DNA of 64,000 nucleotides from the NCBI RefSeq assembly GCF_019175285.1, contig NC_056527.1:14634963-14698962 (forward strand), in the 5' to 3' direction. Source of the DNA: Sceloporus undulatus. Its lineage: Eukaryota; Chordata; Lepidosauria; Squamata; Phrynosomatidae. Numbering within the stretch: position 1 is the stretch's first letter; the number at the start of each line of letters is the position of its first letter. Positions 23,769 through 33,489 of this stretch are shown here, one piece after another. The notes under the pieces were generated by a model. It saw only the letters and a list, made by a program, of their open reading frames with translations, had not been told where the DNA came from and did not search any database. The translations under genes were made by a program, and so were the position numbers.

Positions 23769-25438
23769 ATAGCTAAGTGATACAAAATCAGTCTAGTTGA
23801 AGATCTCGACACAACTCATCTCCAGTTAATTTTGTTTTGTGAAATCTCTTTATGCTAGTGTTGAACCAGGAAAACAAAATAAAATCAATCTGTATATGTA
23901 GTGCATAAAGCACATACATATCATATTTGATCCCTGTCAACATCCCCCTGCAGCTAGTAGAGAAAAACAGAGAACCATGAAACAAAGTTATCTTGAATTC
24001 CCAACGTGCCTCAAACATTAGTCTTTCTTAAGAGAAAAATTGCTTCACAAGTTAGGAGGAACAGTTGGATCTGCTTATCTATTTGCTAAATTCCAAATGT
24101 CTGTCTTGCAAATAACTTTTGTGTAACCGCTGAAACATATTACAAGGCTAGTTACTGACTTTCTCTGTGGATTAATGTTATAAAGAAAAATTGTATGAAT
24201 ATCCTGTTTGGAGATGATTCTATGGCTATTACGACAATAACAACAACTACTCCTACAACTACTAGTAAGACTACATCTACTACAAAAATCCTGCACCAAG
24301 ATTATCAAGTGGCCATAATATTCCAAGACAGCAAACATAGATGGCCAGTGGAGCGTGGAAGTGGCCCTCTCATGAAGTGTGCAAGAATTCCTGCTTTCCT
24401 ATTATGCTATTTATGCAAGTGAAAATGGGGAAATCATGACTCCCCAGATCCTAAAAGTGATAACTGATGTGGCTTCCATGTCGATTTGGGGTGATGATTC
24501 TGCTCTGGGTTCTAATCTGAATTTTAAATGAGCTATCCAAGATTCTGCACCTGTTTGGAGGATAGATTTAAACATCTTTAATAGCTCCTTTACACTTTGG
24601 AGTACAACCTGGAGCAGATCTATTGCCCTACTGGCATGGAGGCCACCCACCATTACTGAATCCTGGGCTGTTGTCTAGGGAACAAAGTGGTTGCCAACAA
24701 TACAGATGTACCAAGTGAGTCTCAGTGTGCATTCAATTTCACACCTTTATGGGCAGCCTCTCTGGAATGTAGGCTGCATACAATTGGGTTTGCCTATCAG
24801 TATGTGGATGATGATAGCCAGTATCAGATACTCAATTAACTAAGATCTAATATTCACTGCAGAAATAATGCAGTTTGACATAACTGCCATGGCTCAATGC
24901 TATAGGATTCTGGGATTTGTAGTTTTGTGATATATTTTGCCTTCTCTGTCAGAGCACTCTGGTGCCCCAACCAAGGACGTAGCCAGAGGGGGGGGGTTGG
25001 GGGGTCGGGACCCCCCCTATCAGGCCCTGGGGGCGTTCAAGCTCCTTCCTCCCCCCTCCCCTCCATTAAAACCACGGCCGGGACTTAGTTAAGGGGCAGG
25101 TTTCAGAGGTCCGGACCCCCCCCCCTTCCAGGAGAGGAAAGGGCCCTTGTTGGAGCGCGCGTGTGCACGCGTACAGCCCCAAAAATGCTGGGGATGGAGA
25201 GCGCCAGTCTTGTTCTCCTCTAGGCTTCAGGAGGGGGCTGTGCGCGTGCACACGCGCGCTCCAACAATCACCCTTTCCTCTCCTCCCGGCCTTGGCAAAG
25301 CCAGGAGGAGCGCAAGTGCCGCCCCTAAACTTTTTGCGGGGCCTGAGGGGGAGGGAGGGATGGAGGGACAAGAGGCTGCATCAAGCTGCATCCACATTCA
25401 AGAAATAACCAGGTTTGGCAGCGACTTAACTCTTTTGT

Positions 25439-25665
25439 GGCTCATGGCTATGGAATTCTGGGAGTATGTTCTGTGGTCCAGATATTGAGGCTTGGCTCTA
25501 TTCTGGCTCATTGCTATGGAATTCTGGGAGTTAGAGTGTGCTCTGGGGTCCAGATATCAAGGCTTGGCTCCTTTCTGGCTCATTGCTATGGAATTCTGGG
25601 AGTTAGAGTATGTTCTGGGGTCCAGATATCAAGGCTTGGCTCTTTTCTGGCTCATGGCTATAGGA
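25439..25665 (+). repeat. Tandem array, 66-72-base unit, about 3 copies
   Basis: Units start at 25439, 25505, 25577 and (partial) 25649, each with GGCTCATTGCTATGGAATTC and TCTGGGGTCCAGATATCAAG. The start of the unit resembles the ATGGCTCAATGCTATGGAAT part of the type A MITE. The open frames across it are a by-product of the repeat. Confidence 0.9.
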
Positions 25666-25667
25666 TG

Positions 25668-25965
25668 CATCCTACATTTCAGACTTCTGCCTAGAAGGAA
25701 TTTCAAAAGTCCTCATTTTTTGTAAGAAGCAGATGTCCTCCTTTTATAGGATGTGTCCTATGTTTCAACCTTCTGGCCTGGATGAATGTAAAAATGTTTT
25801 CCATTTTTGGTAGGATGACACACGTCCTCCTTTATCCAGGATACGGCTCACATTTCAGCCCAGGAGCAATGTCAAAACATCCTCCATTTTATCAGGGTGT
25901 CCAGACATCATCCTTTGTCCAGGACATGTCCTACATTTCTGCCCAGGAGGAATTTCAAAACATCC
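25668..25965 (+). repeat. Degenerate array, unit about 70-80 bases
   Basis: The motif CCTACATTTCAGAC / CTACATTTCTGCCCAGGAGG followed by AATTTCAAAACATCCTGC and a 'gtcctcc' step recurs about four times with strong divergence. The same word set appears again at 26.76-26.93 kb (TGTCAAAATGTTCTCCATTT), flanking the CR1 fragment. Confidence 0.6.
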
Positions 25966-25972
25966 TGCTTTG

Positions 25973-26212
25973 CCAGCCTTTCCTTGAGGCTGAGAGTGTG
26001 TGACTTCCTTGCCTAGTGGGTCTTCTTGGTTTGTTCAGAGTTTGCCTTTGACAGCCTTCCTTGAGGCTGAGAGTGTGTGACTTCGTTGCCTAGTGGGTCT
26101 TCTTGGTTTGTTCAGAGAGTTTGCCTTTGCCAGCCTTTCCTTGAGGCTGAGAGTGTGTGACTTACTTGCCTAGTGGGTTGTCTTGGTTTGTTCAGAGAGT
26201 CTGCCTTTGGTG
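25973..26212 (-). repeat. Tandem array, about 79-base unit, 3 copies, SINE-derived
   Basis: Units start at 25973, 26051 and 26130; a decayed fourth follows. Each reads CCTTGAGGCTGAGAGTGTGT, GACTTCCTTGCCTAGTGGGT and TTGTTCAGAG. This matches the middle of the reversed (ACA)-tailed SINE (ttcagaggaggtttgcc, gaggctgagagagtgtgac, cccagtgggt). It looks like a SINE piece amplified in tandem. Confidence 0.8.
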
Positions 26213-26507
26213 ACTTGGGTGTGTGTGAGTGTGTGCCTTCAAGAGGTTTTCTTGGGAGGTTTGTTCAGAGAGGGTTTGACTTTGCCATCCTCTGAGGCTG
26301 AGAGAATGTGACTTGCCAAATGGTTTTTGGGGATTTGCCTTCACCTTCCCTTAAGGCTGAGAGAGTGTGACAAGTGCTGTGATGTCCCTTATGCGCCGCA
26401 CAATTTGGACATGATGCATAAGCCATGTCATCGACACGTACCCCATGTAAGATATTTAGCCTTCTCTGTTGGAGAGAATCAGATTTTCATTGAATCCTGG
26501 TCTCCAA

Positions 26508-26740
26508 AGTCATAGAATTGTAGAGTTGGAAGAGACTGCAAGGGCCACCCAGTCCAACTCCTTTATTCTGCCATGCAGGAACTCTCAATCATAACATCCC
26601 CATTGACAGATGGCCATCCAGCCTCTGCTTAAAGACCTCCAAAGAAGGAGACTCTGCTGCACTCCGAGGAAGGAGTGTGTTCCACTGTTGAACAGCCCTT
26701 ACTCTCAGGAAGTTCCTCCTAGTCTAACACACAAAGCTAT
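26508..26740 (-). mobile_element. CR1 LINE 3' end inside the hAT-like element
   Basis: Reversed CR1 terminus: CATAGAATTGTAGAGTTGGA, AGTCCAACTCCTTTATTCTG, CAGATGGCCATCCAGCCTCT, TTCCACTGTTGAACAGCCCT. Either a CR1 jumped into the hAT-like element or the element captured it. Confidence 0.8.
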
Positions 26741-27297
26741 CTCCCAACCTCCTATCCAAGAAGAATGTCAAAATGTTCTCCATTTTGAGCATGACTGAAA
26801 ACATGAATTTATATTGTTTTTTATTAATGTTTTTGGCTTTTAGTTGGCGTGTTCTCCATTTTTGAACATCCTACAATTTGTCCTACATTTTGTCGTGCAT
26901 CATGTCCTACATTTTCCCTACATTTTGTGTCTTGGGGGCTCTTAGCATCTCAAAATGGTGGCACTTAGTCTGGACCCCCCCTTCCCAAAATCCTGGCTAC
27001 GTCCCTGCCCCAACAAACTACAAATCCCAGGATTTCATAGGATGGAGCCATGGCAGTTGAAGTGGTGTCCAACTGCATCATTTCTGTAGTGCAGATTAGA
27101 CATAAATAACCTCTCCTGGCTTGACACCTCCAAACCTGAGAGAAATGTGGCTCTGATCACAAACAGAGTGGACCCTATGCAGCGAATGTTTGGAAAAATA
27201 GGGGGGAAGGGAAGCAGCAGTTACGGATGAGTAAAAGTAAGATATGAAACAGTTACGGATGAGTAAATCTAGGTAAGTGTTCCATATTCATGATCAC

Positions 27298-27333
27298 TAC
27301 TTTCCTCCCAATCCAAAATTTTCCTTCCAAACT
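27298..27333 (+). repeat. 36-bp direct repeat, left copy
   Basis: TACTTTCCTCCCAATCCAAA followed by ATTTTCCTTCCAAACT, identical to 29048-29083. The two copies bound the segment duplicated from 11.3-11.7 kb and look like a target-site duplication. Confidence 0.9.
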
Positions 27334-27690
27334 GCTGAGCTTTATATCACCAAAGGACCAACCTTTCATAGCAGATATATCCACAGAGTTGTTCTGACTT
27401 AAGCAGTAGGCCTTAGCTTTTTAAAGGAGCAGATTTGTTACTGAACTACTGCAATATCTTAAGTGTTGCCTTGAAGCAACAAGTGCCCATTTCAATAGGT
27501 AGTGGTAAAGTCAGTTACACACTCCACTTTTTCTCATCTCCATGTCAAAAATGAATAAGGATTCTAACTACTGCTGTACTTAATTATATGTCCTGCATTT
27601 CACAAGGAAAGGAAAGTGACTGTTGCATATTTTCAGTATTGAGATTTGGTTTTGCAGAAGATGGCTGTATCACTGGGTAAATCACGAAGA

Positions 27691-28989
27691 GGGTGTTCTC
27701 ACTTAAGATTTGAAACGATTTAAAATACAACGTTTTTAATAGATCTGATTCAAAATAACCCTGGTCTTATCCTGCGTTCCGAATCGCTTTTATTCTTCGT
27801 TCCCATCTGGTTTTTTAAATCGAAGTTTTTACCTGCAAGCGTTCCTACTTGGCATGAATTCGGTGTTTAAATAAATTGATTCTTCTCCTCCATACCTTAT
27901 TTGGAGCTGTCAATCAATAGTACATCAGAATGACGTAACATTAATCCAGAATATTTGGAAGCGATTTATCTTTTGGCATCGTTTCCATTTCATTGACAGC
28001 CAGGGAGAATCCCTTCAGAGAGCCCAGAGATCAATGGGAGAGGCTTCTGGCAAAGCGAAGCTCTTTCCAGAGGAACTATGGGATAGGTTTTGGAGGGCAG
28101 CATCCTGTCTCCCAAGACAGCCAGGCAGAATCCCTTCAGAGAGCACAGAGATCAATGGGAGAGGCTTCTGGCAAAGCGAATTAGAGGAACCCAAGCTCTT
28201 TCCAGAGGAACTATGGGAGAATCCCTTCAGAGAGCACAGAGATCAATGAAGGAGGCTGCTGGAAAAGCAGGGAGGGAGCACTCTTCCCAAAGATTCTCTT
28301 TCCAGGGTTGGAGGAGAAGGCAGATTCCATTTGAGAAAGGGAGACAGAAAGGCTCTATCCCCCCCCCCATTGATTAGAGCCCTTCCCTGCCTGGGCGAGA
28401 TCAGATGTCTCCTCGCGAGGAGCCATCCCTTCCCTGCCTCTCCTCCGTTAGAAATGGGCTCTCCCCACACAGAGGGGAGGTTGCAATCCACCGGGGGAAG
28501 CCTTGAGCAGCCGGGACTTCAGGTGTTTAAAGTGCTGAAGAGATTAAGCGCCTGTAAACCATTAAATAAAAAATAAAAATAATCCTTATCTCTTATTGAA
28601 AGACCACAGCGGACAAAGGGGTGAGGGAAGCAAAAATGGTGAGAGCCAGACGGATGGGGACAGAAAGGGCAACTCCCCCCAAGGACAGCCCCATCGCACT
28701 CCGCTCCTCCCTTTCATCTAACGCGATTTCAAAGGCTGTCGTTCCTATTTAAATGCTCCGGTTCCTAACTCGAATCAATGGAAAAACGTAGGTCGGACCC
28801 TAGTGTTTTTTTAACACGCGTTAAATGAGGAAAACTCGATTCAAAATTTTATTCCGCTCTACAATTCGATTTGTAGTGGGGACGATTGCGGGTTGCTCTA
28901 GAACCGTTCTAGGTTTAAATCGGATCCTAATAGGAACGCCACTCCTTGGATTCGATTCAGAATGCGGGGTTTCACCTAGTGGGAATATC
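27691..28989. mobile_element. 1.3-kb non-autonomous DNA element (hAT-like?)
   Basis: It interrupts the duplicated segment cleanly. The start GGGTGTTCTCACTTAAG and the reverse-complemented end GATATTCCCACTAGG share an imperfect inverted repeat. CACGAAGA before and CCCAAAGA after could be a decayed 8-bp target duplication (6/8). Both flanks carry AATCG/CGATT-rich sequence. The centre (about 28.0-28.5 kb) holds a tandem array and GC-rich sequence. No transposase frame. Confidence 0.7.
27998..28262 (+). repeat. Tandem array, 100-120-base unit, about 2.5 copies
   Basis: Units start at about 27998, 28118 and 28218. Each carries AATCCCTTCAGAGAGCACAG, AGATCAATGGGAGAGGCTTC and CTCTTTCCAGAGGAACTATG. 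Open frames over it share a repeating peptide only because of the DNA repeat. Confidence 0.88.
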
Positions 28990-29047
28990 CCCAAAGACAT
29001 GTGTCTGTCTGTCTCTTTCTCTGTGTATATAAGTTCTTCACACAGTG

Positions 29048-29083
29048 TACTTTCCTCCCAATCCAAAATTTTCCTTCCAAACT
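29048..29083 (+). repeat. 36-bp direct repeat, right copy
   Basis: Exact match of 27298-27333, directly after the end of the duplicated segment. Confidence 0.9.
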
Positions 29084-29176
29084 GGGCATTTTGACTAAGT
29101 TGCTGATGAAGTATACCAGCCATTGTCTTTTTCTTATTCTGGAATCCTCATACTGAACATCTAATCCTTTCTGTGA

Positions 29177-29590
29177 TGTTATGGAGTTTTGTTTAAGAAA
29201 GGAAAGGAAAGCAAGGAAAGCAAGGAAGGAAGGAAGGAAGGAAGGGTTTATGAGAGAAATTAAAGTAAAATATGATGATGTATAATAAAATACAGCATAT
29301 GTAATAAGGTAAGGGATCTATTTGTAAGGCATGGAAGCATGGAAGGCTGGGGTTGGCTAGTGATTGGTTGAATGTTTGAAAGGATGTTTAAAAGGCCAGT
29401 GTGTATGACACTGGAGGGCAAGACATTGGATTTAGTTAGACTTGGGACAGTTAGTTTGGGATTTGAGAAGAGATGTTAGGGAGTTAGGGAGATGTGTTGG
29501 AATCAATTAGGATTTAGTAATAAATCTTTAACTGTATCAAACTTTTGTTTTTGTATTATTTTTTATTATAGACCTGTGCCTCTGATAACA
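29177..29590 (+). mobile_element. Candidate solo LTR (fossil)
   Basis: The 414-base unit starts TGTTAT and ends ATAACA, a perfect 6-base inverted end pair of TG...CA type. In order it has a purine microsatellite (GGAA)n, a CCAAT-like box (reversed, GATTGG), a TATA-like TTTAAAAGG and AATAAA near 29519, the layout expected of an LTR. No internal retroviral region is present and no target duplication was seen, so it would be a solo, inactive remnant. The family is not assigned. Confidence 0.45.
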
Positions 29591-29599
29591 CTACAGTGA

Positions 29600-30730
29600 T
29601 GCTATCAGAGTGGTTGAGTTAAGACACTTGAGACTTTATCACACCAGCCAGCTGTCCTGCCACAGTTGCCTTAGTTTTAATGGAAGCATACCAGGTTGAC
29701 ATCATTCCTTATCACCGTTTCCCCCATGATCGTACTTTGGTGATCCACAGTTATGTGATCTATTTTCCACCCTGATAAATGTCGTCTTCTGGGAGGAAGT
29801 GTGGGAATGACCAGTCACAGCCTCCAACTGTCTTCTGAAGCTGGCTGCTGTTTAAATGCCAGTTTCGGGAAGGTGTTGTTTGATGTGATTGCTGTGAAGT
29901 GGCGGAGGAAACATGCCCACTACATGACTGTCTAAGAAGCGGAACTGCAGCAGAAGGGACCTATTGCATGAAGCAGTAATGGAGTAGCAGTGAAATTGAG
30001 AGCCTATTGATGGGTTTTGCCCATTAATTAAAAGGTCCACTACTGTAATGAATGGAATACAAGGCTGCAGCAGGATGGATACAACATTGTGTGATAAGTA
30101 CTAACCAAAGATACTTTTAGCTTGTTAAAATTCCACTTTTCTAGTCTCTTGTGATAAGGTTCTTGGTATCTGTGGTGGTAGCACTGGTTCAAGAGTGTGG
30201 TGTCACATGGTGGGAAAATAAGGATTAATTCTCACACAGGAACTATGAAAGCGTGATGTCTTAACACTGGGGCAAGAAGAGTCTCCATGTTTGATGGCAG
30301 TGGTGGGATAGATAGAAGTCCCTACATTGCTACACACAACACAAACCTTGGGGCATCACACTGAAGGTTATACTATAGTGCATAACTTTTGGAGGGAAAT
30401 GGCAAAACAAGGCACCCAAGGGGAGCTTCCTTCATTTTAAAGGAGAATCTGTACTCCAGGAATTTTCTTCAACATTTTTCCCTGGGTATGTGGATGGAGA
30501 AACAGCCAGGGAAATAGATATGGGGGGAGGAGATGGCACATTAAGGACAGTGACCTGCTGTTTTCTGAAAGGAGGATATATGTGGCCTGTCTTTTTCCTC
30601 AGTGAGTAATTGCTTCTGTATTTTCCAAAGAGAGTAGGGATGGGGAACCTTCCACAGCCAATTAACTACTGCTCTCATCACACCTTAGCATTGACTGGAT
30701 AGGACTGGAATGAAAGGAAATGCCATTGAA
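29600..30730. other. Non-coding stretch
   Basis: No exon, RNA gene or clear repeat recognised. Confidence 0.4.
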
Positions 30731-30735
30731 AAACT

Positions 30736-30946
30736 GCTGCATCTGCATTGCAGAAATAATGCAGTTTGACATTAATTTAACTACCATGACCCAATGCTAT
30801 GGAATTCTGTAGTTTTGTGAGATATTTAGCCTTTGTCAGAGAGCTCTGGTGCCACAACAAATTACAAATCCTAGGATTCCATAGGATGGAGCTGTGACAG
30901 TTCAAGCAGTGTTAAACTGCATTATTTCTTCAGTGCAGATGCAGCC
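30736..30946. mobile_element. Palindromic MITE, type A
   Basis: CATTGCAGAAATAATGCAGT and CAATGCTATGGAATTCTG on the left; ACAAATTACAAATCCTAGGA and CTGCATTATTTCTTCAGTGC on the right. Full-length copy. Confidence 0.88.
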
Positions 30947-31644
30947 AAAATCTGGAGGGCCCACAAGTTCCCAAGCTCTGAGCCTGAAGAAATGAATTCA
31001 TGTAGGATGTCCAAGTTTTATTTGTTTGCACATGAAGTCTATAAGACCAACGAAAACTTGCAAAAAAGGTCATTGTTTTAAGTCAGCTCCCTAATTCTAT
31101 TTTGCTGCCTAGTGTTTGTAAATTGGGGTAATGGCATCTTGACGATTGGTTTGGACAAACACAATAATGCAAGCAATAAAGGAACCTTTAATAATGATCA
31201 AAGGATTTCCAGGGAATACTTTTATCATCCCTCCTCTGCCACCTCTAGTTTAATTCTTTCTGAGAATAATCAGACCATGACACAAGACCAAGTCTCAGAA
31301 GGCCATGCATCGATTAAGGGCAAAAGCACAGGAAAGCTGAAAAGCCAGCTGTTCTTCTGGAGATGAAATGTTGTCTGTGCAAGGGTGCTGAATTGCACCA
31401 AATGCTTTTAGAAATTATAGCTTAGCACCTGCTGGTTTAAATCTAGGTGTTTTATGCACACACAAAAAAATACTGAGAACAGTCTTAATGCCAGGCAATC
31501 AAAGCAATGCCCTACTCAGGTTTTGTATGGAGGGCTAAATAGGGCAAGGGAATAAGGAGTAAGAATATGGGCAAACAAATAGTCTTGACCTTACATTGCC
31601 CCACTGCTAAGCTAGACTTTTGTGTGCTGTATGCATGAGATTAG

Positions 31645-31780
31645 TGGCCCCCAAACTGTGCTCTTTAAGGGATCTTGGGTTTCAGCTCCCAGAATCCCAG
31701 ACTATTGCCCAACATGGCTGAGGCTTCTGGGAGGTGAAGTCCAAAATCTCTTAAAGGGAACATTTTGGGGACCACTGCAC
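31645..31780. mobile_element. Small palindromic element, type C
   Basis: GTGGCCCCCAAACTGTGCTC faces GGGAACATTTTGGGGACCAC, and AAGGGATCTTGGGTTTCAGC faces GAAGTCCAAAATCTCTTAAA. Foldback arms flank CCCAACATGGCTGAGGCTTC. Confidence 0.6.
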
Positions 31781-32633
31781 TAGACATTTACATGTTGAAC
31801 ATGAAAATCTGCAGAAGGACTTAAGCCATGCTCAGGTGAACACAGTTAGAGAATGACCATGAGCAGGGAACCTTACAAGGGCTCCTCATTATAGGAATTC
31901 TGTACCTGGGTTCAGCCAAACATGGTTACCTAGCTCTCTGCTGACTTTCTTGCTCAAAGTGTAAAGGCCTGTGATGATAACAAATGCCCAGGGACTGACA
32001 TTGTGGGTCTCACATGTGTGTTGATGTTCTCCCCATCCATTTCACATGAATGCTCAAAAAAGACTTATCCCTCTAAATTCAATGAGACCTACACTCTATG
32101 GGACTGCAATCAAAATTCTGCCATAGATGATGGGGGGGGGGTAGCTTGGGTGTAAACCCAGCCCTTCAGGGATCCTTAGATTGCCGTAGGTCTCCCATCC
32201 CTGGATGAGAGTATTGTTTTCCCCATGCTAAAAAGATTAGGAGAGGTTCCAAACACCTCTCCTAAGGTTTAGCTGTTGGCAGTAGAAGTTTTATGCTAAA
32301 ATATGTTGGCTTTTTTTTGCCCCACTCTTTAGCCCTACCTGTAACGGGCTGATCCGTGTTGCTCAGTTTAGGTTCCAAGGATACACTGATGTAAAACTAA
32401 GCCCTGGAAATAACAAATCATAAATGTATTGATGACAAATAGATGGGGAAAGGATGAAAAAACAGAAGTAGACCCCAAAAAGATGTTATCTTGGCCCAAA
32501 GGCTGACATAGTCTTAAGTGCAAATGATCCCTATGTTCACACTGTTGGATATTAAGCTGCTGTCTTAGCTCCAGATGTGAAGCAGTTAAATGTGGGTTAT
32601 AAAGCAAGTTATATTGTAATAAATGTGTATGTA

Positions 32634-32840
32634 TGTGGTGCAGTGGTTTGAGGTTTGACTAGGATTCTGGAGACCAGGCTTCCAATCCCAGCTCAGCCAT
32701 GGAAACCCACTGGGTGACCCTGGGCAAGTCACACTCTCTCACCTTCAGAGGATTAACTTGCCAAGCAAACCCTGTGATAGGTTTATCTTAGGGTTGCCGT
32801 AAATCTGAACTGACTTGAAGGTGCACAAAAACAACAACAA
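32634..32840 (+). mobile_element. tRNA-derived (ACA)-tailed SINE
   Basis: GGTGCAGTGGTTTGAGGTTT, CCAATCCCAGCTCAGCCATG, CACTGGGTGACCCTGGGCAA and a tail ending CAAAAACAACAACAA. The middle 'ggcaatggcaaac' part is deleted. Confidence 0.88.
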
Positions 32841-33357
32841 TAATGAGATTTTCTGTTACTGGATCCCTTACCAATCTTTCACAATTCACAATACCTCCCA
32901 CCAGTGGAATGTGGCTCCCGAAAACTTCTGTGAAACTGAATTCAGTCCGTTGGCTGAAGAGATTCTCAGCTCTTACTATAGATCAAAAAGTTTACAGTTA
33001 AATTTCTACTTTGGTCACTCAGGTACTTGTGAAGAGATGTTGATAACCAGACCCAGTAACCTCACCCTGAATAGTGAAGGAGACTCTTGAAATGAAAGTG
33101 GATTGCAGTAAAAGCTAGCAGGAGCCTTAATGAGGCCAGACCAGGGTTTGTAACGCAGTCCAGCGATTTATAGTTTATAATGCAGTCATTTGGAACAGTG
33201 ACCCATTGCATGGAAATCATTGGAACTTACATTAGTCTTGACTAGCTGCATTTCTTTTAATGAATAAATACAACCAAATCTGGATCCAGTGCACTGCATG
33301 TAAGGGAACTTACTTCCTTAGATTCTAAGGCCTAGGAAGTGTAGATGGCATAGATCA

Positions 33358-33485
33358 GGGATGAGAACTGCATGGCCCTCCAGATATTGTTGTATTGCTA
33401 AATTATTGAACTCCCAACATTCTTCACTGTTGGATATGCTGGCTAAATTAATGGGAGGTGCAGCCCAACAAAATTTGGAGGGCTA
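33358..33485. mobile_element. Small palindromic element (type B MITE)
   Basis: GGCCCTCCAGATATTGTTGT faces CCCAACAAAATTTGGAGGGC across GGATATGCTGGCTAAATTAA; both arms are readable. Confidence 0.75.
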
Positions 33486-33489
33486 TACA

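Larger units (their letters stand above)
24972..27007. mobile_element. Composite non-autonomous hAT-like element
   Basis: The ends are inverted: CAAGGACGTAGCCAG on the left and, reverse-complemented, CAGGGACGTAGCCAG on the right. CCCCAAC (7 bases, 8 if a shared G is counted) is duplicated on both sides. An 8-bp duplication and CA(G)GG-type ends fit the hAT superfamily. Inside are a GC-rich part (about 25.0-25.35 kb), tandem arrays, and a reversed CR1 3' end. No transposase frame was found. It sits inside a type A MITE, so it is younger than that copy. Confidence 0.85.
24852..27095. mobile_element. Palindromic MITE, type A, split by a 2-kb insertion
   Basis: The left half (24852-24971) runs from TTCACTGCAGAAATAATGCA to CTCTGGTGCCCCAAC. 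The right half (27008-27095) resumes with CCCCAACAAACTACAAATCC and ends CATCATTTCTGTAGTGCAGA. Intact copies read straight across 'tggtgccacaacaaactacaaatcc', so the interruption is exact. Confidence 0.88.
27333..29047 (+). repeat. Inserted copy of the 11.3-11.7 kb segment, itself interrupted
   Basis: 27333-27690 matches 11261-11619 or so, and 28990-29047 matches the remainder up to ACACAGTG. Differences are few: single-base changes and short insertions such as TAACTAC near 27571. The break falls in AAATCACRAAGACATG, where a 1.3-kb DNA element is inserted. There is no poly(A) at the 3' end. Confidence 0.88.

Noticed and set aside
25010-25360. CpG island promoter of an unknown gene
   Set aside because: The GC-rich block is internal to a transposable element with terminal repeats, has no following exon, and is split by repeats.
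25147-25725. Overlapping frames with repeated peptides (SRYQGLA, WELVCALG type)
   Set aside because: They follow from the 66-72-base DNA repeat inside the hAT-like element and shift frame freely between units.
25973-26212. CRISPR-like array
   Set aside because: Units are head-to-tail without unique spacers, in a vertebrate genome, and match a SINE segment.
27993-28377. Repeating frames suggesting a repeat protein
   Set aside because: They lie in the 100-120-base tandem array of a DNA element. The repeat is at DNA level and is open in several frames at once.
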